A stretch of 64,000 nucleotides of DNA. It comes from Falcatimonas sp. MSJ-15 (GTDB lineage: Bacteria > Bacillota > Clostridia > Lachnospirales > Lachnospiraceae). Under the pieces are notes generated by a model. The model ran no database searches. It was given only the letters and a program-made list of their open reading frames with translations, and had not been told where the DNA came from. This document shows positions 1-8,342 of this stretch, one piece after another. Each line of letters starts with the position of its first letter. The stretch's first letter is position 1. Position numbers and translations under genes: made by a program. The DNA is taken from contig NZ_JAHLQC010000009.1 in the NCBI RefSeq assembly GCF_018918265.1, positions 94,613 through 158,612 on the forward strand, in the 5' to 3' direction.

Positions 1-87
1 TATTGGTATGGTGTAGATGCTAACAACTGTGAGACATTTACTGTAACTGGTGATAGCGAGGGCAATTATTCAATTAGTCCTTTATAA
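1..87 (+). CDS. C-terminal end of an unidentified protein (partial)
   Basis: Frame 1 is open from the window edge to a TAA at 85-87 and gives 28 residues starting YWYGVDANNC and ending SISPL. The gene starts outside the window. The tail is polar and rich in Thr, Ser, Asn and Asp with one Cys, as in the end of a secreted or pilin-like protein, but that is only an impression and no family can be named. It is followed by a hairpin with a T-run and then by the nfnAB genes. Confidence 0.55.
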   Translation, partial: YWYGVDANNCETFTVTGDSEGNYSISPL

Positions 88-178
88 TCAGCGATAGGAT
101 TATTAATATTAATATGTTCACAAGCAAGTAAAATCAACATCTGACATAGTAAAGTTTATATAATTAAGCTGTAAAATA

Positions 179-228
179 AAAAACAGGTAAAAATTGTTAA
201 CGAAAAAACAATGTTTTACTTGTTTTTT
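179..228 (+). terminator. Intrinsic terminator
   Basis: The arms AAAAACAGGTAAAA and TTTTACTTGTTTTT pair with one G-U, the stem continues through ATTGTT/AACAAT after a small bulge, and the 3' arm ends in a T-run. It ends transcription of the partial gene at 1-87. Confidence 0.65.
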
Positions 229-235
229 ATGCTTT

Positions 236-277
236 AACGTATTATCATTAATACATAACGTATTACTATTAATACAT
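236..277. repeat. Two tandem copies of a 21-bp unit
   Basis: Positions 236-256 and 257-277 are near-identical 21-mers (aacgtattatcattaataca and aacgtattactattaataca, each plus t). They lie directly upstream of the nfnA ribosome binding site and could carry or disturb its promoter. Confidence 0.6.
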
Positions 278-312
278 AGAAATTTATTTCACATTAGAAT
301 TAGGAGGGCTTT

Positions 313-1203
313 ATGTACAAGATTTTAAAAGCAGAAAAATTAGCTGATAAGATTTATCTATTCGAAGTATCTGCACCGAGAATAGCGAAATCATGTGAGC
401 CGGGACAATTTATTATTGCAAAGATGGATGAACAGGGTGAGAGAATTCCTCTTACAATCTGTGATTTTGACAGAGAGAATGGAACTATAACAATTGTGTT
501 CCAGATAGTTGGAGCATCAACAGAGAAGATGTCAACATTAAAAGCCGGTGACAGCTTTAGGGATTTTGTCGGACCTCTTGGAGTTGCATCAGAATTTGTT
601 AATGAAGACGTAGAAGAACTTAAGAATAAGAAGTTTTTATTCGTTGCCGGTGGTGTAGGAACAGCTCCTGTATATCCACAGGTTAAATGGATGAAGGAAC
701 ATGGAATTGACGTAGATGTAATTATGGGCTCAAAGACAAAGGATCTTCTTATCCTTGAAAAAGAGATGAAAGAAGTTGCTGGTAATCTCTATATAACAAC
801 TGATGATGGTAGTTACGAGAGAAAAGGAATGGTAACAGAAGTTATTAATGATCTAGTTGTTAACAAAGGTAACAAATATGATGTATGTGTTGCAATAGGA
901 CCTATGATTATGATGAAATTCGTTGCAAAACTTACAAAAGAACTTGGAATCAAGACAATTGTCAGCCTTAACCCTATTATGGTTGATGGAACAGGTATGT
1001 GTGGTGCATGCCGAGTAACTGTTGGTGACGAAGTTAAATTTGCATGTGTTGATGGACCAGAATTCGATGGACATCTTGTTAATTTTGATGAAGCAATGAA
1101 GAGACAGCAGATGTATAAGACACAGGAAGGCAGAGCTATATTAAAACTTCGTGAAGGCGATACACATCATGGTGGATGTGGACATTGTGGAGGTGACAAA
1201 TAA
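313..1203 (+). CDS. nfnA: NfnA: NADH-binding flavoprotein subunit of NADH-dependent ferredoxin:NADP+ oxidoreductase
   Basis: Member of the DHODH electron-transfer / ferredoxin-NADP reductase family. An FAD-binding R-x-P-L-T motif lies at residues 44-48, the NAD-binding GGVGTAP at 113-119, and a C-terminal [2Fe-2S] region has D225, C230, C233 and C245; Nfn enzymes are known for an Asp/Cys-ligated [2Fe-2S] cluster here. The last residues are an unusual His/Cys/Gly-rich tail (HHGGCGHCGG). A strong TAGGAGGG site precedes the ATG. The stop overlaps the next start (TAATG), so it is translationally coupled to nfnB. The pair bifurcates electrons between NADH, ferredoxin and NADP in the cytosol of anaerobes. 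In older annotation it is called sulfide dehydrogenase or glutamate synthase partner. Confidence 0.85.
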   Translation: MYKILKAEKLADKIYLFEVSAPRIAKSCEPGQFIIAKMDEQGERIPLTICDFDRENGTITIVFQIVGASTEKMSTLKAGDSFRDFVGPLGVASEFVNEDVEELKNKKFLFVAGGVGTAPVYPQVKWMKEHGIDVDVIMGSKTKDLLILEKEMKEVAGNLYITTDDGSYERKGMVTEVINDLVVNKGNKYDVCVAIGPMIMMKFVAKLTKELGIKTIVSLNPIMVDGTGMCGACRVTVGDEVKFACVDGPEFDGHLVNFDEAMKRQQMYKTQEGRAILKLREGDTHHGGCGHCGGDK

Positions 1204-2588
1204 TGGACGTATTAAAGAAAGTACCAGTTAGAGAACAGAAACCAGAAGTAAGAGCTAAGAATTTTGATGAAGTATGTCTTGGATATAATAAAGAAGAAGC
1301 AATGGCAGAAGCTGAGAGATGTATTAATTGTAAGAATGCAAAATGTATAACTGGATGTCCTGTATCAATTAATATTCCAGCATTTATCCATGAAGTAAAA
1401 GAAGGTAATATTGAACAGGCTTATAGTATTATCAGTGAATCATCAGCACTTCCAGCTATCTGTGGACGTGTATGCCCACAGGAGAGTCAGTGTGAAGGCA
1501 AATGTATAAGAGGTATCAAAGGAGAAGCAATATCAATTGGTAAGCTCGAAAGATTTGTAGCTGATTATGCAAGAGAGAATGATATATCACCAGAGAAACC
1601 AGAGTCAACTAATGGTAAAAAAGTAGCAGTAATTGGTTCAGGTCCTGCAGGTCTTACATGTGCAGGAGATCTTGCAAAACTTGGATATGAAGTTACTATA
1701 TTCGAAGCACTTCACGAAGCAGGCGGTGTTCTTGTATATGGTATTCCAGAATTCCGTTTACCAAAATCAACAGTTGTAAAACATGAGATTGAGAACGTTA
1801 AGAAACTCGGTGTTAAGATAGAGACTAACGTAGTAATTGGTAAAGCTACAACTATTGATGAATTAATGGATGAAGAAGGTTTTGATGCAGTATTCGTAGG
1901 TTCAGGTGCCGGACTGCCAAAGTTCATGGGTATTCCAGGAGAGAATGCTAATGGAGTATTCTCAGCTAATGAATATCTTACACGTAATAACCTTATGAAA
2001 GCCTTCAAAGAAGATTATGATACACCAATTGCAGCCGGAACTAAAGTTGCTGTAGTAGGTGGTGGTAACGTTGCAATGGATGCAGCAAGAACAGCATTAA
2101 GACTTGGAGCTGAAGTACATATTGTATATAGAAGAAGTGAAGCAGAACTTCCAGCCAGAGTAGAAGAAGTACATCATGCAAAAGAAGAAGGAATCATCTT
2201 TGATCTGCTTACTAATCCAAAAGAGATTCTTGTTGATGATAATGGCTGGGTTAGAGGAATGAAGTGTGTTAAGATGGAACTTGGTGAACCTGATGCATCA
2301 GGAAGAAGAAGACCAGTAGAAGTTCCAGGTTCAGAATTTGAACTTGATCTTGATACAGTAATCATGTCACTTGGTACATCACCTAATCCACTTATATCTT
2401 CAACTACAAAAGGTCTTGATGTTAATAAGTGGAAATGTATCATTGCAGATGAGAATAATGGTAAGACAACAAAAGAAGGCGTATATGCCGGTGGTGATGC
2501 TGTAACAGGTGCAGCAACAGTTATTCTTGCAATGGGTGCAGGTAAAGCAGCAGCTAAAGGTATTCATGAATATTTATCTGCTAAATAA
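1203..2588 (+). CDS. nfnB: NfnB: NADPH-binding iron-sulfur flavoprotein subunit of Nfn (GltD/GltA-like)
   Basis: 461 residues, the usual length for NfnB and for small-subunit glutamate synthase homologues. The N-terminus has the paired [4Fe-4S] cysteines (C40, C43, C48, C52 and C87, C91, C97, C101), then an FAD Rossmann motif VAVIGSGPAG at 141-150 and a second Rossmann fold with VAVVGGGNVAMD for NADPH. On sequence alone it is also a glutamate synthase small subunit. The coupled NfnA gene, and no large glutamate synthase subunit nearby, favour Nfn. It would supply NADPH from NADH plus reduced ferredoxin, or run in reverse. Confidence 0.85.
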   Translation: MDVLKKVPVREQKPEVRAKNFDEVCLGYNKEEAMAEAERCINCKNAKCITGCPVSINIPAFIHEVKEGNIEQAYSIISESSALPAICGRVCPQESQCEGKCIRGIKGEAISIGKLERFVADYARENDISPEKPESTNGKKVAVIGSGPAGLTCAGDLAKLGYEVTIFEALHEAGGVLVYGIPEFRLPKSTVVKHEIENVKKLGVKIETNVVIGKATTIDELMDEEGFDAVFVGSGAGLPKFMGIPGENANGVFSANEYLTRNNLMKAFKEDYDTPIAAGTKVAVVGGGNVAMDAARTALRLGAEVHIVYRRSEAELPARVEEVHHAKEEGIIFDLLTNPKEILVDDNGWVRGMKCVKMELGEPDASGRRRPVEVPGSEFELDLDTVIMSLGTSPNPLISSTTKGLDVNKWKCIIADENNGKTTKEGVYAGGDAVTGAATVILAMGAGKAAAKGIHEYLSAK

Positions 2589-2649
2589 GATGATTTTATA
2601 TAAAAACTAAATAAGAGAATCTTAATATAAAAATAGAATTTTAATAATT

Positions 2650-2692
2650 AAAATGGCAGAATGGATTAAGTAATGTATTCTGCCATTTTTCT
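2650..2692 (+). terminator. Intrinsic terminator of nfnAB
   Basis: A perfect 13-bp stem (AAAATGGCAGAAT with ATTCTGCCATTTT) around a 14-nt loop, ending in T5. The 200 bases after it, up to the next gene, are AT-rich with no clear signal beyond weak promoter-like hexamers. Confidence 0.85.
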
Positions 2693-2901
2693 ATAATAAA
2701 ACATAAAGATAGGACTATTTGATAAGAGTAAGGATATTGTAATATTTGAAATCTATTGTATAGTATATATTGTATTAATCAAATTGTAGTATGTGCACAT
2801 ATATTGTAATAATTGAGCCTTAATATATAGTGGAACTAATACATCGTTTCGTAAATAACTGAATTTTAATTAAATTAAAAGAATGGAGAAAAAATAAGAT
2901 T

Positions 2902-3582
2902 ATGTATAATAGTAAAAAGCTTCTAAAGGCTGTTATATTCGATATGGATGGACTTTTGTTTGATACAGAGAGTCTGCTTGTAAAATTCTGGCATGAAGCT
3001 GGGATGAAGTATGGATATAATATAACACCAGAACATGTAATTAGTATAAGAAGTCTTGCAAGAGTTAAAGCAATACCTGTATTTCAGGAATATTTTGGCT
3101 CAGGCTTTGATTATGAAGCAGTAAGAAATGAACGTATACGTCTTATGAATGAGTATATTAATGAATATGGTCTTGTTAAGAAAAAAGGTGTTGATGATAT
3201 ACTTGAATTTTTAAAATCAAATAATGTTAAGATGGCACTTGCGACAGCAACTGATTCTAAGCGAACACCTTTATATCTTAAAAAAGCTGGAATATATGAA
3301 TATTTTGATGAGATAATATGTGGAGATATGGTTAAGATAGGAAAGCCGGAGCCGGATATATATAGATTAGCTGTCAAAACATTAGGGTTAGAAGCCGATG
3401 AGTGCATGGCACTTGAAGATTCACCTAATGGATTAATCTCAGCTAAGAGAGCTGGATGTATACCGGTGATGGTTCCAGATCTGTCAGAACCAGATGAAGA
3501 GTTATTATCTAGTATATATGCAAGAGAAGATAGCCTTATAGACGTTATTGGCCTTATAAAAAAAGATTTCATACTATCCTAG
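2902..3582 (+). CDS. HAD-superfamily phosphatase / beta-phosphoglucomutase-like
   Basis: 226 residues with the HAD nucleophile motif DMDG (D14, D16) in VIFDMDGLLFD, a four-helix cap (subfamily IA) and the usual later motifs: a Thr at the end of strand 2 (ALATATDS), Lys in IGKPEPDIY and acidic EDSPNG. This fits sugar-phosphate phosphatases or beta-phosphoglucomutase relatives; the substrate cannot be told. It has a GGAGAA site and stands alone between terminator and promoter, so it is probably monocistronic and soluble. Confidence 0.75.
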   Translation: MYNSKKLLKAVIFDMDGLLFDTESLLVKFWHEAGMKYGYNITPEHVISIRSLARVKAIPVFQEYFGSGFDYEAVRNERIRLMNEYINEYGLVKKKGVDDILEFLKSNNVKMALATATDSKRTPLYLKKAGIYEYFDEIICGDMVKIGKPEPDIYRLAVKTLGLEADECMALEDSPNGLISAKRAGCIPVMVPDLSEPDEELLSSIYAREDSLIDVIGLIKKDFILS

Positions 3583-3593
3583 TAGGAAAACTA

Positions 3594-3664
3594 TTGACAG
3601 CCTTTCTCATTATGTGTATCATATAATTACAACCCGGTAAATAGGACTAAAGCAGGTTTTATGA
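3594..3664 (+). promoter_or_regulatory. Promoter of the Rrf2 gene with a possible IscR-like site
   Basis: TTGACA at 3594-3599, 17-nt spacer, TATCAT at 3617-3622. Just downstream, at about 3644-3655, GACTAAAGCAGG resembles the first two thirds of the E. coli type-2 IscR consensus (GACTRWWWYAGTC, from memory). The placement would suit autorepression. A 'tagtagga' octamer also occurs both upstream (3582-3589) and at 3788-3795 beside the start codon. The operator call is inference. Confidence 0.45.
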
Positions 3665-3801
3665 AAAAATTGGGGAATAATATGAGAAAGGAAAAGCTAT
3701 ATATGATATATATTAGAGTGAGATTATGCTATGACAATATATAGTCATATATGATAGATATCACTTTATAGAATAATATCAGTCAGATAGTAGGATATAG
3801 T

Positions 3802-4236
3802 ATGAAGATTTCAACAAAAGGAAGATATGCATTAAGATTAATGCTCGATATGGCACTTAATAATACAGGTAATCCAATTAGAATTAAGGATATAGCCGCA
3901 AGACAGAATATATCAGACAAGTATCTTGAGCAGATAGTATCAGTGCTTAATAAAGCAGGTTTTGTTAAGAGTATAAGAGGTCCACAGGGTGGTTACAAAC
4001 TTACTAAACGACCAGAACAGTATACTGTTGGCATGATCTTAAGACTTACAGAGGGAAGCCTTGCACCGGTATCATGTCTTGATGATGAAGTTAATATGTG
4101 TGATAGACAGGAAGAGTGTGTAACACTTATATTATGGCGTAAGTTAGATGATGCTATTAAAAGTGTAATTGATAATGTAACTTTGGCAGATCTTATGGAA
4201 TGGGATGAACAGCAAAAGGGCAATTATATAATCTAA
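3802..4236 (+). CDS. Rrf2-family transcriptional regulator with Fe-S-type cysteines
   Basis: 144 residues. An N-terminal winged helix (KISTKGRYALRLMLDMAL, then ISDKYLEQIVSVLNKAGFVKS and the wing RGPQGGYKL) is typical of IscR/CymR/NsrR proteins. C92, C100 and C106 (C-x7-C-x5-C) sit where IscR and NsrR bind a cluster, so an Fe-S or redox sensor is likely; CymR-type members lack such a set. No isc or suf genes follow, so the regulon lies elsewhere. The ATG is preceded only by a weak site (AGGATATAGT), so translation may be poor. Confidence 0.8.
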   Translation: MKISTKGRYALRLMLDMALNNTGNPIRIKDIAARQNISDKYLEQIVSVLNKAGFVKSIRGPQGGYKLTKRPEQYTVGMILRLTEGSLAPVSCLDDEVNMCDRQEECVTLILWRKLDDAIKSVIDNVTLADLMEWDEQQKGNYII

Positions 4237-4402
4237 TATATGTTTAAGCTGAGAAATATAAGAATTAGAAAAGTATTAATAAAGAGACAATTTAGAAAAT
4301 TAATTAAACTTTGAATTTAGTAAAGCAAAGTGGTGAAAAAATATTTGTAAATTTTGCGAGAACTTTACAAAATTACAAATAAATTTTATCTGCAAAATTA
4401 AG

Positions 4403-4430
4403 TTGACAAAAAATAAAAAAGAGATAATAA
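4403..4430 (+). promoter_or_regulatory. Promoter of the peptide ABC operon
   Basis: TTGACA at 4403-4408, 16-nt A-rich spacer, TAATAA at 4425-4430 followed by TGT. The same layout (TTGACAAAA, A-run, TAATAATGT) recurs before the ammonium channel at 13855. A leader of about 220 nt follows, with a small hairpin (GATGTA 4460-4465 / TACATC 4474-4479) and then a terminator-like stem. Confidence 0.6.
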
Positions 4431-4528
4431 TGTTCCTATCATCAATGCAACACTTTAAAGATGTAACAAGATATACATCATGAGTGATATAGTGCAGACA
4501 ATTAATACATAAGATGAAGAGGAAAACG

Positions 4529-4564
4529 AAGCCGTTTATATGCATAGCATATAAGCGGCTTTTG
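4529..4564 (+). terminator. Terminator-like hairpin in the leader (possible attenuator)
   Basis: AAGCCGTTTATATGC pairs with GCATATAAGCGGCTT (one G-U) around a tiny loop and is followed by TTTTG. It lies about 100 nt after the promoter and about 95 nt before the binding-protein start, so it would stop transcription unless bypassed. No known riboswitch was recognised in the leader. Confidence 0.55.
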
Positions 4565-4657
4565 TAATGATTGGATGCAAATGCAAATGATAAGCATAGT
4601 AATTGTTATGATGAACTATGCAATTACAAAAGTATGAGTCAAAGGAGGAGCATTATT

Positions 4658-6283
4658 ATGAGAAAAGGAATTATCAGAAATAAAATCTTTAAAAAAGGTT
4701 TTGGCTTATTGCTCACAGCAGCAGTTGTATCGGCAACATTCATGGCAGGATGTAGTGGAGGTGGTGCTACGTCAGATAATGGAGCTGTATTATCAGATGA
4801 AGCATCCAATGATGCAGTAATAACGTATGCACAGATAGCAACATGGGATACACTATTTCCGTGGTCTAAGAGTAATTATTATTCAATAGGACCAACAGAT
4901 AAGATATTCGATACTCTTACAGTAAGTAATATCGATGGAACAGTATCACCAAGAGCAGCTGAGAGCTGGGAATTCTCAGAAGATGGATTAACAGTTACAG
5001 TTCATCTTAATAAGAATTCAAAATGGCATGATGGTGAACCTGTAACATCAGCAGACTGGCTTTGGACATTTGAGACAATAGGTAATCCTGAAGTTACAAC
5101 TGCAACATCAAAGTCATATCTTAACATTTTAAGAGGATATGATTCTTCAGGTAATATAGATGCTTCAGAAGAACCTGGTGTAGAAGCACCAGATGATTAT
5201 ACACTTATATTCCATCTGGATAGTCCATCAAGTGAAGTACCATTTTTCGGAACAGCAGGTATGTATTATGCAGTAATGCCAAAACACCTTCTTGAAAATA
5301 TAGCACCGGCAGACCTTGTATCTAATGAATTCTTTACACATCCTATAGGCTCAGGTCCATGTACTTTTATCAGTGAAGTGTCAGGACAGGAACTTACAAT
5401 GGGAGCATTTAAAGATTATTATCTTGGAGCACCAAAATTCAGTAAATTAATCTATAGAGTTGTGGCATCAGCCAATCTTACAACTTCAATGATGGCAGGA
5501 GAGATAGATGCATGCTATCCTAACATAACTCCAGACGAAGCCAAAGACTTAGAAGGAGTTGATTCAATAACAGTCACCAAGAATACAGATGTAACAGCGC
5601 TTATGTTCGTAAGCCTTAATAATGAAAAATATGAACCGGCAATACGTAAGGCAGTAAATTATGCAATTGATAAGCAGATGATAGTAGATCAACTTCTTCT
5701 TGGTGAAGGTTCAGTTGCAACATCGACAGCAATTCCGGGGAGCGTGAATGATGTATCCGGTATTAAGTATGAGGGACGTGACGTAGAAAAAGCAAAAGAA
5801 CTTCTAAAAGAGGCAGGATGGAAAGACGGTGATACAATAAAATGTGCTATTCCAACAGGTATAAGAGAACGAATAGCTACAATAATGCAGCAAAATCTTG
5901 AAGAAGTTGGAATTAATCTTGAAGTAATCACAGTTGATGCAGCAACAATGTTCACAGGTATAAAAGATGGAACATACGATATGGCGATAATTACATCTAA
6001 CTTAAGTCCTAATCCTACAAGTCTCAAATCACTTTATAATTCAGAAGTAGTAACGTTTGGACACATAACAGATCCTTATTATTACAATACAATGGTTGAG
6101 ATTGAAGGAATACAGGATAAAGCGGCTAGGGAAGCTAAACTTAAAGAATTATATGAAAAAATGGACGAAGATCAGCCATATATACTTCTGTATCATGAAT
6201 ATATATTCAACATAACATCACCAAGGATATCAGGTCCATCAATTGTGGGTTATGATAAAGTATGGACTTGGGAAGTAAAATAG
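4658..6283 (+). CDS. Peptide ABC transporter substrate-binding lipoprotein (SBP family 5)
   Basis: The start is set at 4658, after AAAGGAGG; an upstream in-frame ATG at 4571 would add 29 residues without signal character. 541 residues: basic N-terminus, hydrophobic core and lipobox FMAGC (Cys32), then the family-5 fold with the early signature segment around ESWEFSEDGLTVTVHLNKN and WHDGEPVTSADW. Such proteins sit on the outer face of the membrane and bind di- or oligopeptides, nickel chelates or similar ligands. It heads a five-gene importer followed by an MFS gene and an amidohydrolase. Confidence 0.88.
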   Translation: MRKGIIRNKIFKKGFGLLLTAAVVSATFMAGCSGGGATSDNGAVLSDEASNDAVITYAQIATWDTLFPWSKSNYYSIGPTDKIFDTLTVSNIDGTVSPRAAESWEFSEDGLTVTVHLNKNSKWHDGEPVTSADWLWTFETIGNPEVTTATSKSYLNILRGYDSSGNIDASEEPGVEAPDDYTLIFHLDSPSSEVPFFGTAGMYYAVMPKHLLENIAPADLVSNEFFTHPIGSGPCTFISEVSGQELTMGAFKDYYLGAPKFSKLIYRVVASANLTTSMMAGEIDACYPNITPDEAKDLEGVDSITVTKNTDVTALMFVSLNNEKYEPAIRKAVNYAIDKQMIVDQLLLGEGSVATSTAIPGSVNDVSGIKYEGRDVEKAKELLKEAGWKDGDTIKCAIPTGIRERIATIMQQNLEEVGINLEVITVDAATMFTGIKDGTYDMAIITSNLSPNPTSLKSLYNSEVVTFGHITDPYYYNTMVEIEGIQDKAAREAKLKELYEKMDEDQPYILLYHEYIFNITSPRISGPSIVGYDKVWTWEVK

Positions 6284-6305
6284 ATTTACATAGGAGGTAG
6301 CAGAT

Positions 6306-7262
6306 ATGGTTAAATATGTTATAAAGAGACTTCTTTTGGCAATTCCAATATTCATTGGCATAACAATATTTGTATTTGTATTGTCCAATATGGCACCTGG
6401 AAGTCCTGCTGATATAATTGCTGCCTCCTCTGGTGAGATGTCAGAGGAAGCACTTGAAGAATTAAAAGTGTCAATGGGACTTGATAAGCCAGTTGTAGTG
6501 AGATATTTTCTCTGGTTAAACGATCTGTGCAGCGGAGATCTTGGTACATCAACAAGAACTAATCAGCCTGTATCACAGATGATAGGTCAAAGAATAGGAC
6601 CATCGCTTACACTTACATTAACATCAGTAGTAGTAGCATTGTTGATAAGCATACCACTTGGAGTTATAGCTGCGATAAAGCCCTACTCGTTTTGGGATAA
6701 TCTTTCATCTGCAATAGCATTTATCGGAACTAGTACTCCTAATTTTTTTATAAGTCTTGTACTTATATATATATTCTCAGTAAAACTTGGAATATTTCCA
6801 TCACAAGGAATGTATAATTCAGGCGAAATGGCGAATTTCCCATCATTATGCAGACATCTTGTACTACCAGTTATAGTAATGGCGATTCAGATGATGGGTA
6901 ATTTTATAAAACAGACACGAGGAAGCGTTCTTGAGGTGCTTAATGAAGAATATATTAAGACAGCAAGAGCAAAAGGAATTAAAGAGATTCGGGTGACTAT
7001 CAAACATGCACTTCGTAATGCACTTATACCAATAGTAACGTCAGTAGGACTTACAGTTCCATTCTTAATAGGCGGTGCAGTAATAACAGAACAGATATTT
7101 AGCTGGCCGGGAATAGGAAGTCTTATGATTCAGTCAATCAGCACAAGAGATTACAATGCGATTATGGGAATAACAGTAATGATCTCATTAGCAGTAATAT
7201 TGGTTAACATATTTCTTGATGTACTTTATTCATATCTTGATCCAAGAATTAGTTACGAATAG
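6306..7262 (+). CDS. Peptide ABC transporter permease (DppB/OppB type)
   Basis: 318 residues with the N-terminal helix typical of DppB (KYVIKRLLLAIPIFIGITIFVFVL), about six membrane segments, and an EAA loop around EYIKTARAKGIKEIRVTIKHAL that contacts the ATPase. A strong AGGAGGT site lies 23 nt after the binding-protein stop. The last codons (AGAATTAGTTACGAATAG) match the start of a tandem repeat that follows the stop. Confidence 0.9.
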   Translation: MVKYVIKRLLLAIPIFIGITIFVFVLSNMAPGSPADIIAASSGEMSEEALEELKVSMGLDKPVVVRYFLWLNDLCSGDLGTSTRTNQPVSQMIGQRIGPSLTLTLTSVVVALLISIPLGVIAAIKPYSFWDNLSSAIAFIGTSTPNFFISLVLIYIFSVKLGIFPSQGMYNSGEMANFPSLCRHLVLPVIVMAIQMMGNFIKQTRGSVLEVLNEEYIKTARAKGIKEIRVTIKHALRNALIPIVTSVGLTVPFLIGGAVITEQIFSWPGIGSLMIQSISTRDYNAIMGITVMISLAVILVNIFLDVLYSYLDPRISYE

Positions 7263-7440
7263 ATTGATCATAAAAAATAGTCGTAAAGAATTAATTATGA
7301 ATAGATTGATCATAAAAAATAGTTGTAAAGAATTAATTATGAATAGATTGACCATAAAATAATTAGTTACAAAGAATTGGTTATGAAAAAAATTAATCTT
7401 AAAAGATTAGTTACGAAATAGTTAGCTATGAATTGTTAAC
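7245..7440. repeat. 42-bp tandem repeat starting in the permease stop region
   Basis: Units begin at 7261 and 7303, with a third, decayed one at 7345 and shorter echoes to about 7440. The sequence AAGAATTARTTAYGAATAG in each unit also forms the last codons and stop of the permease (7244-7262), so the array seems to have grown from the gene end. It splits the two permease genes by 217 bp in what is otherwise a tight operon. Confidence 0.75.
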
Positions 7441-7479
7441 TATAGAGCGTTGCTGTTATAAGAAAAGAGGTGCTTGTAG

Positions 7480-8331
7480 ATGAAACAAAAAAGAAAAACG
7501 GAATTTTTTAAAAAATTCCGAAAACATAAATTAGCGAATGTTGGACTGATAATAATTATTATCGAGATACTTATGGTAACTTTCCTGCCAATAATACTTG
7601 GACTTGATCCCTATTCCATAGATAGTACCGGATTCAATCAGGCACCTTGTGCGAAACATATACTTGGTACAGATGATATAGGACGAGATTTATTTGCAAG
7701 AGTACTCTATGGTGGACGAGTATCACTGATAGTTGGTATATGTTCAACAATAATAAGTATAATAATTGGTCTTCCACTTGGAATTTTGGCAGGTTATTAT
7801 AGAGGAATTATAGAAAATATAGTAATGAGACTTGCAGATATATTCATGTCAATTCCAGCGATGGTTCTGATACTTGTTATTGTTGCAGTGTTTGAACCAT
7901 CAATAATAACAATAATAGTAGTAATTGGAATTACAGGATGGACAGGTGTTGCAAAGCTTATATATGGCAATGTATTATCTGTCAGAAATAAAGAATATGT
8001 TGAAGCAGCAAGAGCGATAGGAACAAAAGACAGAGAGATAATTATGAGATATGTTCTTCCTAATTCGATAGCTCCACTTTGGATGTCAGTAGCATTTCGA
8101 ATATCTCAGGCGATTATGACAGAATCAGGATTAAGTTTTCTTGGTGCAGGAATACAGTCACCACAAGCTTCATGGGGTAATATCATATATGCAGCACAGA
8201 ATCTGGTAGTACTCACAAAGAGATGGTGGGTGTGGGTTCCGGCAGGTGTACTTCTCATGATAACAATAATATGTATTAATCTTGTTGGTGAAGGAATAAG
8301 AGATGCACTAGATCCTAAGATGAAGAGATAG
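7480..8331 (+). CDS. Peptide ABC transporter permease (DppC/OppC type)
   Basis: 283 residues: charged N-terminus, first membrane helix, then the conserved periplasm-side segment HILGTDDIGRDLFARVLYGGRVSL, typical of DppC proteins, and an EAA loop (EYVEAARAIGTKDREIIMRYVLPN). About six membrane helices. A GAGGTG site precedes the ATG. It pairs with the DppB-type protein to form the membrane channel. Confidence 0.9.
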   Translation: MKQKRKTEFFKKFRKHKLANVGLIIIIIEILMVTFLPIILGLDPYSIDSTGFNQAPCAKHILGTDDIGRDLFARVLYGGRVSLIVGICSTIISIIIGLPLGILAGYYRGIIENIVMRLADIFMSIPAMVLILVIVAVFEPSIITIIVVIGITGWTGVAKLIYGNVLSVRNKEYVEAARAIGTKDREIIMRYVLPNSIAPLWMSVAFRISQAIMTESGLSFLGAGIQSPQASWGNIIYAAQNLVVLTKRWWVWVPAGVLLMITIICINLVGEGIRDALDPKMKR

Positions 8332-8342
8332 GGGTGAAGAGT

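Noticed and set aside
1203..2588. Glutamate synthase small subunit
   Set aside because: Sequence alone allows it, but the coupled NfnA-type gene and absence of a large subunit make Nfn the better call.
4431..4528. Known riboswitch or ANTAR target in the peptide-operon leader
   Set aside because: The GATGTA/TACATC hairpin has an 8-nt loop without the ANTAR hexaloop pattern, and no conserved core of a riboswitch I know is present.
4300..4545. Minus-strand frame of 81 codons
   Set aside because: It lies across promoter, leader and hairpin, has AT-driven Phe/Ile/Leu composition and no ribosome site.
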